From Ureibacillus xyleni (GTDB taxonomy: Bacteria; Bacillota; Bacilli; Bacillales_A; Planococcaceae): a DNA stretch of 64,000 nt. The position numbers and the translations under genes are program-made. Positions 44,949 through 54,160 of the stretch are shown in pieces. Each line of letters opens with the position of its first letter. Positions within the stretch are counted from its first letter, which is position 1. The DNA is taken from contig NZ_OBMQ01000006.1 in NCBI RefSeq assembly GCF_900217795.1, forward strand, positions 124,001 through 188,000. The letters run 5' to 3'. Under the pieces are notes generated by a model that searched no databases, was not told where the DNA came from, and was given only the letters and a program-made list of their open reading frames with translations.

Positions 44949-45317
44949 ATGAGAAGTGCAAGCCCGTATATATTTGTTGATAATTGCATAGAAGTAATTG
45001 AATTTTATCGGAATCTCTTTAGTGGTGAAATTCGAAATATTCAACTGGATGATGATGGAAAATGCGTATATGCTGAGTTATTTCTTGGCGGAGGTAGTAT
45101 ACATTTTTCCGATACGTTTGGACAAACTCAAAAAGGTGATAATGTTCGGATTTCATTGGAATGTGAAAGTGAAGAAGAAATTAGAAGGGTTTATCAATCA
45201 CTTATTGTTGACGGAAAAATTACCTTTGAGCTGCAACTAACTTCCTGGGGTGCTTTACATGCGAATGTTGTTGATCAATTTGGGGTAGGCTGGCTTTTAA
45301 ACTTTCAACAATCGTGA
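44949..45317 (+). CDS. VOC-family (glyoxalase-like) protein
   Basis: A 122-residue protein of the vicinal-oxygen-chelate fold, nearest to the PhnB/YycE type. SPYIFVDNCIEVIEFYRNLFSGEI at the start and WGALHANVVDQFGVGWLLNF at the end are the two beta-alpha-beta-beta edge motifs. Metal-ligand His/Glu positions are partly recognisable (IHFSDTF, about 55). The substrate is unknown. GGAGGAA precedes ATG 44949; a longer in-frame version would start before that site. Confidence 0.78.
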   Translation: MRSASPYIFVDNCIEVIEFYRNLFSGEIRNIQLDDDGKCVYAELFLGGGSIHFSDTFGQTQKGDNVRISLECESEEEIRRVYQSLIVDGKITFELQLTSWGALHANVVDQFGVGWLLNFQQS

Positions 45318-45360
45318 CATATTTATTACGATTTAGCAGTACAACTGTTTTTTCTAACGC

Positions 45361-45400
45361 AAAAGAAGTATTATAAACATGTAAGTAAAATACTTCTTTT
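45361..45400 (+). terminator. Long hairpin between the VOC gene and a small gene
   Basis: AAAAGAAGTATT (45361-45372) and AATACTTCTTTT (45389-45400) form a perfect 12-bp stem. It ends immediately before the GTGGAGG ribosome site of the next small gene, so it may be a terminator, a 5' mRNA structure, or both. Confidence 0.6.
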
Positions 45401-45415
45401 GTGGAGGCAAGCATA

Positions 45416-45568
45416 ATGGAAATTAGTGAAAAAGCAGAACGTCTACAATTAATGTTGAGTGAAGCATTGCAACCAATGCTTGATAAAATTAATTCTTTAG
45501 AGCAAGAAGTAAAAACTTTAAGAGAGTCGCAAGAAGAGTTAAAAAAATTAATTTCTGAAAAAGTATAA
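45416..45568 (+). CDS. Small coiled-coil protein (50 residues)
   Basis: A short gene with GGAGG eight bases before ATG 45416. The product begins MEISEKAERLQLMLSEALQP and continues with a heptad-like LDKINSLEQEVKTLRESQEEL stretch, predicting one amphipathic coiled-coil helix. It is flanked by a 12-bp hairpin upstream and an intrinsic terminator downstream, which supports a real independent transcript. No function can be assigned. Confidence 0.65.
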   Translation: MEISEKAERLQLMLSEALQPMLDKINSLEQEVKTLRESQEELKKLISEKV

Positions 45569-45631
45569 TTACAAAAGTTTTGTACAAATTATAGTTAGAC
45601 TGATAAGCACATATCTCACAACCCTCTTTCA

Positions 45632-45670
45632 AAAACCGATTTCCTTTAAGCCAAGGATATCGGTTTTTTA
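45632..45670 (+). terminator. Intrinsic terminator after the small coiled-coil gene
   Basis: AAAACCGAT and ATCGGTTTTTT arms with an inner CCTT/AAGG extension form the stem; a T tract follows. Confidence 0.8.
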
Positions 45671-45711
45671 TCATTTTATGGTAATCTAGAAGAGAAAGAG
45701 GGGTTCATATT

Positions 45712-46764
45712 GTGCGTTTTAAATCAATTGGTTTGGTGGCGCTCATTAGTTTAATCGGCGCACATTGTTTTAATGTTAGTGGTATGCCAGTTCCTTGGAT
45801 GTTGGGGCCATTATTTGCTGTCCTAATTAGTCAGTTCTTTATAAAATATAAATTGTATTGGCCAGTGAAATTACGAAACTTTGGTTTATTAATAGTTGGA
45901 ATCTCCATTGGACAGGCTTTTCAATTGGAGTTATTAGCTGGAATGGGATGGCTTATTACATTCATGCTTCTTTTAAATATCGGGCTAGTAATTATTAGTA
46001 TCTTTATGGCACTAGGTGTGCAAAAAATAGGGAACTTATCTTTAAAGACAGCATTAACTTGTACCGTACCAGGGGGATTAGCGCAAATTACAGTTTTTGC
46101 TGAGGAGGAAGAGGATATTGACTTAGCAGTTGTCGTTTTCTTCCATGTAGTCCGGGTGATTAGCATTGTGTTCCTTGTGCCTTTTTCTCTTTCTGGACAC
46201 ATTATCCAAGCTAGTAGTGGAGAAAGCTTCGAATTAGTTGCAATCATGCCAATAGCTTTCCTAATATTTGCTTCATTCGGCTCTGTAATAGTAGGAAAAA
46301 AATTGAAAATACCAGTACCTTTCTTTTTATCACCAGTGTTATTCATTGTCGTTCTTAACTTCTGTTCAATCCACACACCAGAAATTCCCAGCATCCTTCT
46401 TCATACTGCACAATTATTTATGGGAGCCTATATTGGTCTTCAACTAAAGCCGGAAATGTTGAAGTTAGGGAAAAAGGTTTTGATTCTTGGAATCGGTAGT
46501 GCATTGTTTTTATTAATTGTTACTTTTGCGCAAGCATTACTATTAAAATCCTTTTTAAATTATTCATTGGCGACAAGCTTCTTAAGTACTGCAGCGGGGG
46601 GATTAGATCAGATGAGTTTACTAGCCACAATCGTCGGAGCAGATGTGTCTGTTGTGACCGTGTTTCAAATGTTTAGATTGCTTTTTGTTTTCTTAGTTGT
46701 ATTACCTTTATTAAAGGCAGCTTGTTCTGTAATAGATAGAAAGAGAAAAATTGTTAAAACTTAA
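45712..46764 (+). CDS. AbrB-duplication membrane protein (PF05145)
   Basis: A 350-residue protein with about ten hydrophobic segments in two similar halves, each opening with the motif seen as PVPWMLGPLFAVLISQFF (about 25-42) and PVPFFLSPVLFIVVLN (about 201-216). This duplication is typical of the family named 'AbrB' or putative ammonia monooxygenase, which is unrelated to the AbrB transcription factor and has no settled function. GGLAQITVFAEEEEDIDLAVVVFFHVVRV (about 123-151) and its counterpart GGLDQMSLLATIVGADVSVVTVFQMFRL (about 298-325) repeat the pattern. The start is GTG 45712, with AGAGGGG upstream. Confidence 0.83.
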   Translation: MRFKSIGLVALISLIGAHCFNVSGMPVPWMLGPLFAVLISQFFIKYKLYWPVKLRNFGLLIVGISIGQAFQLELLAGMGWLITFMLLLNIGLVIISIFMALGVQKIGNLSLKTALTCTVPGGLAQITVFAEEEEDIDLAVVVFFHVVRVISIVFLVPFSLSGHIIQASSGESFELVAIMPIAFLIFASFGSVIVGKKLKIPVPFFLSPVLFIVVLNFCSIHTPEIPSILLHTAQLFMGAYIGLQLKPEMLKLGKKVLILGIGSALFLLIVTFAQALLLKSFLNYSLATSFLSTAAGGLDQMSLLATIVGADVSVVTVFQMFRLLFVFLVVLPLLKAACSVIDRKRKIVKT

Positions 46765-46877
46765 TATAAATGTAATAGTAATCGCCATAGAGTGTATAGT
46801 CAAACTACCATTTTTATAGTTAAAATGAGAGGTAAGAAGATTTATCTTCTAAACCTATACTAATGGGAGTTGACAGC

Positions 46878-48452
46878 ATGACAAAAATTAAAAGAGGATT
46901 ATCTATTTTTCTTGCAACGGCCCTTTCATTTTCTTCATTATCAATCGCATCTGCGAATGAACCCGTTGAAACAATTGATGAGACTCCAACTATTTATGAA
47001 GGGGATAATGATACCGAAATCGTTGAGAATGAACAGACAATACCTCCTCAAGAAGACGAAAATAATGATGAAGATTCGACTATCGAAACTCCAGAACCAA
47101 TTGAAATTGAACCACTACCGGAAGAAGAACCCGCAATCCCACCTTATGAAAGTGGAAATGGGAAAATCATTAAAACGACACCTTATTATTACGTTTCATC
47201 AGGCACCTTTAAACAGGTTGGAACGTTAGAAGAAGGAGTTATTCTAACACCAACAAAAGCGACTTTAAATTATCTAGTCGTTAAAGTAGGAAGCGATTAT
47301 TTTTATATTCCAAGAGATGCCTTTACATCAACCAATGAAAAGCCAAATTTAGAAGTACATATAAAGGGAAGCTTTCCAAGAACAATTGTTGCAGAAACAA
47401 ACGCATCACTTACAGATAAGGGTGGGAATATCGTTGGAACAATTGCTAAGGGTGAGAAAGTAAAATTACATATGGTAACAGGTGGCCGTGGGGTAATCGA
47501 ATTACTTGGGAAACGTGTGTATGTTGATTTAAGCAACTTCCAGCATACAGATCAAGTAATGCCGAAAAAGAATATTAGTTATAAAGAAATGGAATATTAT
47601 TTAAAAGTATTTTCATATATGTATCCGGAATTTACAGAGCTTGTTAAAATTGGCGCATCAGTACAAGGAAAAACGATGTATGCGTTAAAAGTCGGCAATG
47701 GTAAAAAGGAAATTTTAATGGATGCTTCAATGCATGCAAGGGAACATATGACAACGAATGTGTTGCTCGAAATGATTGATCAATATACATATCATTATGT
47801 TAAAGGAACAAAATTCAATAATTATCAAGTTAAAACATTGCTAAACCAAGTAAGTATATGGTTTGTCCCAATGATGAATCCAGATGGTGTTACACTGGTG
47901 CAATCAAAGGAAAATGCAAGTGCCGCTACTAAAAAGTTGAATAATGGTAGTACAAATTATAATCGCTGGAAAGCAAATATTCGAGGGGTTGACTTAAATC
48001 GTAATTTTGATGGGGGATGGGCGACGAAAGCTTCATCTAAAGCCGCTTCTTATAAAAATTATAAAGGGAACAAGCCATTCTCGGAGCCGGAATCACAAGC
48101 GTTAAGAAGTTTTGTGGCAAAACATCAATTTAAGTCTTACATTTCTTACCATAGTTCGGGTTCAGTTCTCTATTATTATCATCATCAAAAGGGGTCGCAA
48201 TTAACACGTGACCTATCTGTTGCAAAAATGATTAGCAAAGTAACAGGCTATCGAGTATTACCACCAACTGGAGAAACAGGTTCAGGGGCTTCAACAGATT
48301 GGTTTATTATGAACTATAAGATGCCGGGAATTACGGTAGAAATTGCACCAGCTGTAGGAGAAACAATCGTATCATTAAAATATTGGGATAGTGTATGGAA
48401 AAAGAACCAAACAATAGGCTTACTCGCAGCAACAGAAGCAAATAAAAGATAA
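46878..48452 (+). CDS. Secreted M14 zinc carboxypeptidase
   Basis: A 524-residue exported peptidase. A signal peptide (about 1-29, ending IASANE) is followed by an acidic, Glu/Pro-rich linker (about 30-95), two SH3-like segments (about 97-155 and 160-220), and the M14 domain (about 232-520). The zinc ligands are in MDASMHAREHMTT (H-x-x-E) and SYISYHSSGSVLYY (His). Substrate-binding Arg/Asn are in GVDLNRNFDG, and catalytic Glu is in TVEIAPAVGE. SH3-like domains suggest cell-wall binding, so the substrate may be peptidoglycan peptides (inference). ATG 46878 follows GGGAG; an upstream in-frame ATG overlaps that site. Confidence 0.9.
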   Translation: MTKIKRGLSIFLATALSFSSLSIASANEPVETIDETPTIYEGDNDTEIVENEQTIPPQEDENNDEDSTIETPEPIEIEPLPEEEPAIPPYESGNGKIIKTTPYYYVSSGTFKQVGTLEEGVILTPTKATLNYLVVKVGSDYFYIPRDAFTSTNEKPNLEVHIKGSFPRTIVAETNASLTDKGGNIVGTIAKGEKVKLHMVTGGRGVIELLGKRVYVDLSNFQHTDQVMPKKNISYKEMEYYLKVFSYMYPEFTELVKIGASVQGKTMYALKVGNGKKEILMDASMHAREHMTTNVLLEMIDQYTYHYVKGTKFNNYQVKTLLNQVSIWFVPMMNPDGVTLVQSKENASAATKKLNNGSTNYNRWKANIRGVDLNRNFDGGWATKASSKAASYKNYKGNKPFSEPESQALRSFVAKHQFKSYISYHSSGSVLYYYHHQKGSQLTRDLSVAKMISKVTGYRVLPPTGETGSGASTDWFIMNYKMPGITVEIAPAVGETIVSLKYWDSVWKKNQTIGLLAATEANKR

Positions 48453-48454
48453 AG

Positions 48455-48488
48455 AAAAAGGTGTCTCTTTAATTTGAGACACCTTTTT
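48455..48488. terminator. Bidirectional terminator between convergent genes
   Basis: AAAAAGGTGTCTC and GAGACACCTTTTT form a perfect 13-bp stem with an 8-base loop between the carboxypeptidase and the DoxX-like gene. Confidence 0.9.
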
Positions 48489-48870
48489 ATTGGGGTTTTT
48501 TATCAAAAATCTGGATAAAATGCGCTTTATAAAAAATTAGTAAATAGCCTTCTAGAATTAAAAGAATAATTGCTAAGAAAAGTAGACTTGGATCTAAAAA
48601 TAAATGTAATAATAAAATATTTACCACTAGCGGTAAAAGAACTGCGATTGCTAAAGGAACATATCGATTAACTAACAATAACATTCCACAGATGACTTCG
48701 AGGGACTTTTCAGCGACTAATAAATAATCAAAAGTAAAAAGCGCCATTGCCTCTGGACTCGTAGGAAATAAAGATTCAAATCCAAAAAATACGATGAAAC
48801 CATTTAATCCGGCACCCAAAAAAATAACGCCTAATAAAATTCGAGATAGGTGCATTATTTTTTTGTTCAT
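48487..48870 (-). CDS. DoxX-like small membrane protein
   Basis: A 127-residue protein with four hydrophobic helices, opening ILLGVIFLGAGLNGFIVFFGF, as in DoxX-type membrane proteins. A conserved Glu/Lys pair in AEKSLEVICGMLLL (about 53-66) also fits. The role of such proteins is unclear (quinone-linked or redox accessory functions have been proposed). AAGGAAGGGG lies upstream of ATG 48870. Its stop overlaps the bidirectional terminator. Confidence 0.7.
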   Translation of the reverse strand: MNKKIMHLSRILLGVIFLGAGLNGFIVFFGFESLFPTSPEAMALFTFDYLLVAEKSLEVICGMLLLVNRYVPLAIAVLLPLVVNILLLHLFLDPSLLFLAIILLILEGYLLIFYKAHFIQIFDKKPQ

Positions 48871-49090
48871 TCCATCACACCCCTTCCTTGATTGTATTCA
48901 AAGTTATTTCAATGTAGTCCTATATGTACTATACTAATATTGAAAATTCTATTGTAGAAAGTATCGATAATAGCCATTTTTTTTTCAAAATTAATATGTC
49001 ATGTAGATTGTTGAAAATCATATTTCAGTGGTATGATAGAATATAGTGCTTACCTACGTGGGCCTAACAATGAGGAGAATTAGACATACT

Positions 49091-49975
49091 ATGCAAAACT
49101 ATTTAAACTTATGGGCAAAGACAGTAAAAACCGGAATCATCAAGTCAAATTTAATTCCGATGATTGCTGCACTAATGCTTGCTCTATATACGTATGAACT
49201 AAGCTTTGTTGAACATATACCACACATTATATTAGCTTTTATTGGTTCGGCCTTAATTATTGGGGCAGCTGGAACTTTTAATAACTTATATGACCGTGAT
49301 ATAGATGCGATTATGCAACGAACAAAATCACGTCCTACAGTAACAGGTGAGTTAAATTCTAAAAATGTATTAATTGTTGGGATTGTATTACTCATTGTAG
49401 GACTTATCGTTTTATACTTAACAACGCCTCTTGCAGCATTTCTTGGATTTTTAGGTGTTTTCTTTTATGTCGTTCCATATACAATGTGGACAAAAAGAAA
49501 AACGATATGGAATACTGAGGTTGGCAGTATATCAGGGGCTATGCCACCACTAATTGGATGGGCAGCAGTCGCACCGGATATTTGGCATCCAGCTGCTTGG
49601 GCATTATTTATTATTATGGTCATTTGGCAAATGCCACATTTCTATGCTATTGCCATCCGCAAAAGAGATGACTATGGTGCAGCGAATATACCTATGCTAC
49701 CGGTTGTTAAAGGCATGAGAAGAACATACATTCAAACAAATATATACCTTATACTTTTAATGTTTACTAGCTTATTATTTATTCCATTAAGCTTGGGTTT
49801 AATGTGTGCTTCACTTATTTTAGGTGGAATTTGGTTGTGGATTAGTTTTGTTGGATATCGTCAAATGGATGAGAAGAAATGGGCAAATAGAATGTTTGCA
49901 TACTCATTAATTTATATGACAGCTGTTTTTGCAACAGTTCTCATTTATGCATCAGTTGGTATGATTCTTCAATAG
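49091..49975 (+). CDS. ctaB: Protoheme IX farnesyltransferase (heme O synthase)
   Basis: UbiA-family prenyltransferase that adds a farnesyl group to heme B, making heme O for aa3-type oxidase. The first Asp-rich motif is FNNLYDRDIDAIMQRTKSRPT (about 58-78), followed by eight or nine membrane helices, and the second conserved region is QMPHFYAIAIRKRDDYGAANIPMLP (about 178-202). ATG 49091 is chosen with GAGGAG 13 bases upstream; ATG 49070 (seven residues longer) lies before that site but cannot be excluded. ctaM lies elsewhere in the window; ctaCDEF are not adjacent. Confidence 0.93.
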   Translation: MQNYLNLWAKTVKTGIIKSNLIPMIAALMLALYTYELSFVEHIPHIILAFIGSALIIGAAGTFNNLYDRDIDAIMQRTKSRPTVTGELNSKNVLIVGIVLLIVGLIVLYLTTPLAAFLGFLGVFFYVVPYTMWTKRKTIWNTEVGSISGAMPPLIGWAAVAPDIWHPAAWALFIIMVIWQMPHFYAIAIRKRDDYGAANIPMLPVVKGMRRTYIQTNIYLILLMFTSLLFIPLSLGLMCASLILGGIWLWISFVGYRQMDEKKWANRMFAYSLIYMTAVFATVLIYASVGMILQ

Positions 49976-49982
49976 CTTTGGG

Positions 49983-50020
49983 AAGTCCGTCTCGCTTAGG
50001 TGTGGGACGGGCTTTCTTGT
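49983..50020 (+). terminator. Intrinsic terminator after ctaB
   Basis: AGTCCGTCTCGC pairs with GTGGGACGGGCT (several G-T pairs) around a short loop, followed by TTTCTT. Confidence 0.7.
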
Positions 50021-50350
50021 TACTTGAAAAAGTGTTGCTAACCTTGGGAAGAGAAGGAGAATCAATTAATTGGTACTTCTAAATCGTGGGGTGCCGGTAT
50101 ATAGCGGTTTATTTCGAATTTGTGAACATGATTGTGATAAAAATGTGACATGATAGGCGAGTGTATATTCGTCCAGTATAGTTGATGATACACTTAAATC
50201 AACATAAAGCGTTAAACATTCGTAACCCTTTATGTAAATCGCTCAATTAATAAAAGTGTCTTTAGTAAAGCTCAAAGAACCTAATAAAAGCTTTGACAAC
50301 ATATATAACCTCCCCTATTTATATACATAACGCTTTTATAGGTCGGATTT
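50021..50350. other. Gene-free stretch between ctaB and the split terminator
   Basis: About 330 AT-rich bases with no ORF having a ribosome site, no RNA gene and no strong hairpin that I can see. The segment ends at the terminator interrupted by mobile-element copy 2. Confidence 0.5.
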
Positions 50351-50351
50351 A

Positions 50352-50626
50352 AAAAACACCGTGCAACAGGAAGCCACTGAAAAACTAAATACCGATAAAA
50401 ATTTATAGTAATTATTTGCTTCTAAATAGAAGGTGGGATTCACTTCGCTTTCCACGGGCTTGGCTTCAGCCTCCTCGTCGCAAGCTCCTGCGGGGTCTTC
50501 AGCTCAAGCTGTTCCCGTAGGAGTCTTCGTGAATCCCACTTCCTAAAAGATCTGAGCGTATTTTTATTATAAAAATTTATTAAAATTGACTTTTTCAGTG
50601 CCCTATGCAACAGCGCGGTGTTTTTT
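50352..50626. terminator. Terminator of the GGDEF gene, split by the mobile element
   Basis: ACACCG (50356-50361) and CGGTGT (50616-50621), with flanking A and T runs, would form a hairpin if the 236-bp insertion and one 8-bp duplication were removed. It lies within about 30 bases of the stop codon of the minus-strand TPR-GGDEF gene. Confidence 0.65.
50370..50605 (-). mobile_element. 236-bp MITE-like element, copy 2
   Basis: Reverse-complement copy of 32027-32262, identical except for one base (position 19 of the element: A here, G in copy 1). It is flanked by the perfect direct repeat TGCAACAG (50362-50369 and 50606-50613), a different 8-mer from that of copy 1, which marks the exact ends and shows independent insertions. 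No transposase is encoded. Confidence 0.88.
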
Positions 50627-50636
50627 CTGCGGAAAT

Positions 50637-52079
50637 TTAGACAGAGCAATTGTCTTTTGATAAAAACACAATCTGATTTCGGCCGTGTTTTTTCGCAATA
50701 TAAAGTGCTTGGTCTGCAATTTTAAAAATTTGCGTAAACTTCTTTGCGGACGGGACACTTTCTGTACAAACTACTCCCATACTAATTTTTAGTTGAATGT
50801 GGTGATGGAGGTAGGGGACTTGTAACTCAGTAAGTGCTGTAAATATTGCTTGAGCTTTTTGAAAAACTTCAGAATTAGAGTAGCCTTTCAAGATTGCTAC
50901 AAACTCGTCGCCACCGTAACGTCCAACAATTGTATTTTCATCATTCCCTAAAACATGTAAACACGTTTCCCCAACAGCTTTAATAACTTCATCGCCCACT
51001 AAATGCCCATACGTGTCATTGATTACTTTAAAATGGTCTACATCGAAAACAATACAACATACGGATGTTCCTGTTTGTTTAGCTTCTGTTAACCATTTAT
51101 TACAAGTTGTTTCTAGGTAGTATCGATTATAAACACCTGTTAGAGTATCCATATTCGCACGTCTCTCAATAGCGGCAACACTATGTTTAATATCAAGCTC
51201 TCTAACCTTTGACGATAAACGTAACTTGAATATGTTCTCCGAGTAGGTGATGTATTGCTTCCACATTAAACATGCATTTTCGAAGTCTTGCAAAAGCTCA
51301 TACAATTGAGCAGTTGTTTTTGAGATAACCCTAAGCATTAAGTGATCATTATAGGTGGATAAAATGATCGTTGCTTCTTGAAAAGTGTGAAGTGCCTTTT
51401 CATAGATGCCTAGCCTTTTATATAACAATCCTAAAACATAGAAATAGTAGCCTTTTTCATGTAAGTTACTATTTAAGTAAGAATTCGAATAGAGGGGTTC
51501 AAGAATTTCCCTTGCCGTATCCAATTGATTTAAACCGATATAAGCGTAGGCAACATTGATATAGATTTGACATTGCAACAACACATCACTTGGGCAATGA
51601 TTTTTGGCAAATTGCATAGCGATGTTTGCATAGTTTAATGCTTCTTCATAATTTTCTTCAATTATTAAATAAGAACTATAGGTGTTATAACTTAGACAAA
51701 GAGAATAATACATGTCTAATTCAAGTGCGTAATGTATGCATTCTAAAATAGCTGTCTTTGCCTCATTATAATTTTCCTCAAACTCATAAATAAGTGCGCT
51801 TAGACTATACAAATAATATTTATCACGCTCATCCCCGAATTCATCGCATAGTTGTTTAAAAAGAAGTACATTCTCGAAAGCGCTTTCTATTTGTCCTAAA
51901 TAATAATAACAACCAGCTAAGTTCATATAGGCGTTCATCATTGATTTTTTATCTTCTGTTTTTTTGGCGTTGTCTAATAATTCATTTGCTAATTTAATTG
52001 CTTCATTATATTTACCATCTGAATATAAATTAACAATTTGTGACTCTAGTTTAGTTAATCGGTGTAGTTTGACATTCAT
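50637..52079 (-). CDS. TPR-GGDEF diguanylate cyclase
   Basis: A 480-residue soluble protein. Residues about 10-300 are tandem TPR-like helical pairs (MNAYMNLAGCYYYLGQIESA; GYYFYVLGLLYKRLGIYEKALHTF), followed by a GGDEF domain (about 310-475) with VFDVDHFKVINDTYGHLVGDEVI and an intact active site YGGDEFVAIL. The site makes it a likely c-di-GMP producer, with TPRs as protein-contact input (inference). An RxxD inhibitory site is not evident. GAGGTGA precedes ATG 52079. Its terminator is interrupted by mobile-element copy 2. Confidence 0.9.
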   Translation of the reverse strand: MNVKLHRLTKLESQIVNLYSDGKYNEAIKLANELLDNAKKTEDKKSMMNAYMNLAGCYYYLGQIESAFENVLLFKQLCDEFGDERDKYYLYSLSALIYEFEENYNEAKTAILECIHYALELDMYYSLCLSYNTYSSYLIIEENYEEALNYANIAMQFAKNHCPSDVLLQCQIYINVAYAYIGLNQLDTAREILEPLYSNSYLNSNLHEKGYYFYVLGLLYKRLGIYEKALHTFQEATIILSTYNDHLMLRVISKTTAQLYELLQDFENACLMWKQYITYSENIFKLRLSSKVRELDIKHSVAAIERRANMDTLTGVYNRYYLETTCNKWLTEAKQTGTSVCCIVFDVDHFKVINDTYGHLVGDEVIKAVGETCLHVLGNDENTIVGRYGGDEFVAILKGYSNSEVFQKAQAIFTALTELQVPYLHHHIQLKISMGVVCTESVPSAKKFTQIFKIADQALYIAKKHGRNQIVFLSKDNCSV

Positions 52080-52270
52080 GTTGTCACCTCACGCTTCTAA
52101 CGAATATTTTCCTTGAAGGGTTTTGAATATATAGGTATTTGTTCCTTATATGTATTATACTATCTGGTAGTTATCCTATTTCAGGTATAATTTGACAAGT
52201 CTATGGCAATTTTACTCTAAGCAAAAACATAAAGTAAACAGTGAATAGTTCCTATATTTGCCAATAAAAA

Positions 52271-52303
52271 AACCGATGAAATATAGCATATATGTTCATC
52301 GGC
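52271..52303 (-). terminator. Intrinsic terminator after the small membrane gene
   Basis: CCGATGAA and TTCATCGG form an 8-bp stem; on the minus strand a run of seven T follows. Confidence 0.8.
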
Positions 52304-52319
52304 ATAATAATTTTTTATG

Positions 52320-52571
52320 TTAGAATGCAATAAATGAATAGAAGCCAAATAAAAATGCAACCACAGCTAAAGAATAGTAAAAAATGCTAGCGTTTTTATT
52401 TTGTTGTTTAGTTTCTATTAATGCCATAGCACTAAATAACGGGCCAGTTACAATGAATGCCCATGGTAGAAGATGTGGGCTACCTGCTACAAACGTGTAA
52501 ATTCCAATTAATAAAAGCAGTAAACATACAACAGGTTGGAAGTAAAATACTAAACCCCATTTTGTCTCCAT
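52320..52571 (-). CDS. Small hypothetical membrane protein
   Basis: An 83-residue protein with three hydrophobic helices (about 6-27, 33-51 and 62-82) separated by a short ETKQQNKNAS loop. GGAGAG stands nine bases before ATG 52571 and an intrinsic terminator follows. I do not recognise the family with confidence. Confidence 0.65.
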   Translation of the reverse strand: METKWGLVFYFQPVVCLLLLLIGIYTFVAGSPHLLPWAFIVTGPLFSAMALIETKQQNKNASIFYYSLAVVAFLFGFYSFIAF

Positions 52572-52693
52572 TCAATCACTCTCCTAACAATTTTATTTTC
52601 TAGCATTTTATTGGTATAAATTCAATTCTACAAATATTTAGAAAATTCCTTTCCCATAAGCAGTTGTAATATTTGTAATGTGGGATCAAAAAA

Positions 52694-52720
52694 AGTGACT
52701 CAAAATACTTTTGAGCCACT
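52694..52720 (-). terminator. Intrinsic terminator after the M20 dipeptidase
   Basis: AGTGACTCAAAA and TTTTGAGCCACT form a 12-bp stem with one mismatch; on the minus strand seven T follow. Confidence 0.85.
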
Positions 52721-52727
52721 AAAGAAA

Positions 52728-54110
52728 TTATAATTTTAAATCTGATACTTCATGTAAATAATCGCCGAGCACACGAAGTCCTTTATCAAAGTTTTCTAAA
52801 TGGAAGTGTTCATTTGGTGCATGGAAGTTTTCACTATTTAAACCGAAGCCCATTAGTACGACTGGCAATGATAAGATTTCATCAAAAGCCGCCACAATTG
52901 GAATTGATCCGCCTCCACGTATAAATGCTGTAGGGACGTTATAGATTTTCTCGTAAGAACGACCTGCAGCTTGAATGAGAGGGTGATCAAAAGGTGTCAT
53001 GTAAGGTGCACCTTTATCAAATTCGGAAACGTTTACTGTCACGCCTTTTGGTTTATGTTTTTCAATATGAGCTTTTAGTAATTGAACGATTTCGTTTGGA
53101 TCTTGGTCTGGAACTAAACGACAAGTAATTTTTGCTCCGGCTTCAGCTGGTAGTACTGTTTTAATTCCTTCTCCAGAAAATCCTCCAAATACTCCGTTCA
53201 CTTCTAATGTTGGACGAGCCCAAGTTTGTTCAAGGTAAGAATAGCCTGCTTCCCCAAAGAGCTCTTGAACCCCAATTTCTTCTTTCAAAGCTTCTTCGTC
53301 AAATTGGAGGTCACGGTAAGCTTGACGCTCTTCTTCAGAAAGGGGACGTACTCGATCGTAGAAACCATCAACTTGAATTGTGCCATGTTCATCACGGAAT
53401 GAAGCTAGAATGTCAGCAAGAGCGTGGATTGCATTTTGCACACCCCCACCATATAGTCCTGAGTGTAAATCTCCTTTTGCTCCGCGAACGTCAATTTGAA
53501 CCCCTGTTAACCCACGTAACCCGTAACATACAGCAGGCTTTCCTGGTCCATAAAGGCCTGTATCGGAAATTAAAATAAGATCTGCCGCTAACTTTTCCTT
53601 ATTTGCCTCTACATAAGCAGGGAGGTTTGGACTACCAATTTCCTCTTCACCTTCATAGATAAATTTTACGTTTACTGGAAGCGTTCCTTCAGTAGCAAAC
53701 AACGCCTCAATCATTTTTAAGTGCATATACACCTGGCCTTTGTCATCCGAAGCACCGCGAGCAAACAGCAAGTTGTCTCGGATTTCAGGTTTGAAAGGTT
53801 CAGACTCCCAAAGATGGAGGGGGTCAACAGGTTGTACATCATAATGTCCATAAAATAGGATAGTCGGTTTACCTTCAGCGTGTAGCCATTCCCCGTAAAC
53901 AACAGGGTGTCCGTTTGTCTTGTCTACCGAAACGTTTTCAATATTTAACTTACGAAGCTTATCTGCAAGCCAATTTGCAGCGGTTTGTATATCTTCTTTA
54001 TGTTCGGAAAGTGAGCTAATACTTGGAATACAAAGGAAATCAAATAGTTCCTCTAAATGTTTTGCGCGATTTTCTGAGAAATACTTATCTAACTTTTGTA
54101 CATGACTCAA
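52728..54110 (-). CDS. M20-family dipeptidase
   Basis: A 460-residue cytosolic metallo-dipeptidase of the ArgE/DapE/CNDP group. Metal ligands are in LFYGHYDVQPV (His, Asp, about 86-96), ARGASDDKGQ (bridging Asp, about 117-126), YEGEEEIGS (Glu pair, about 150-158), SDTGLYG (Asp) and NEHFHLENF near the C-terminus (His). A dimerisation domain lies between (about 190-330). The start is TTG 54110, with AGAGGGA seven bases upstream. It probably degrades imported dipeptides. The 34-35-bp repeats lie in its promoter region. Confidence 0.92.
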   Translation of the reverse strand: MSHVQKLDKYFSENRAKHLEELFDFLCIPSISSLSEHKEDIQTAANWLADKLRKLNIENVSVDKTNGHPVVYGEWLHAEGKPTILFYGHYDVQPVDPLHLWESEPFKPEIRDNLLFARGASDDKGQVYMHLKMIEALFATEGTLPVNVKFIYEGEEEIGSPNLPAYVEANKEKLAADLILISDTGLYGPGKPAVCYGLRGLTGVQIDVRGAKGDLHSGLYGGGVQNAIHALADILASFRDEHGTIQVDGFYDRVRPLSEEERQAYRDLQFDEEALKEEIGVQELFGEAGYSYLEQTWARPTLEVNGVFGGFSGEGIKTVLPAEAGAKITCRLVPDQDPNEIVQLLKAHIEKHKPKGVTVNVSEFDKGAPYMTPFDHPLIQAAGRSYEKIYNVPTAFIRGGGSIPIVAAFDEILSLPVVLMGFGLNSENFHAPNEHFHLENFDKGLRVLGDYLHEVSDLKL

Positions 54111-54160
54111 AGCAAATCCCTCTTTTCAAAATTTTCAAGTAGTAGAAATAGTATAGCACA

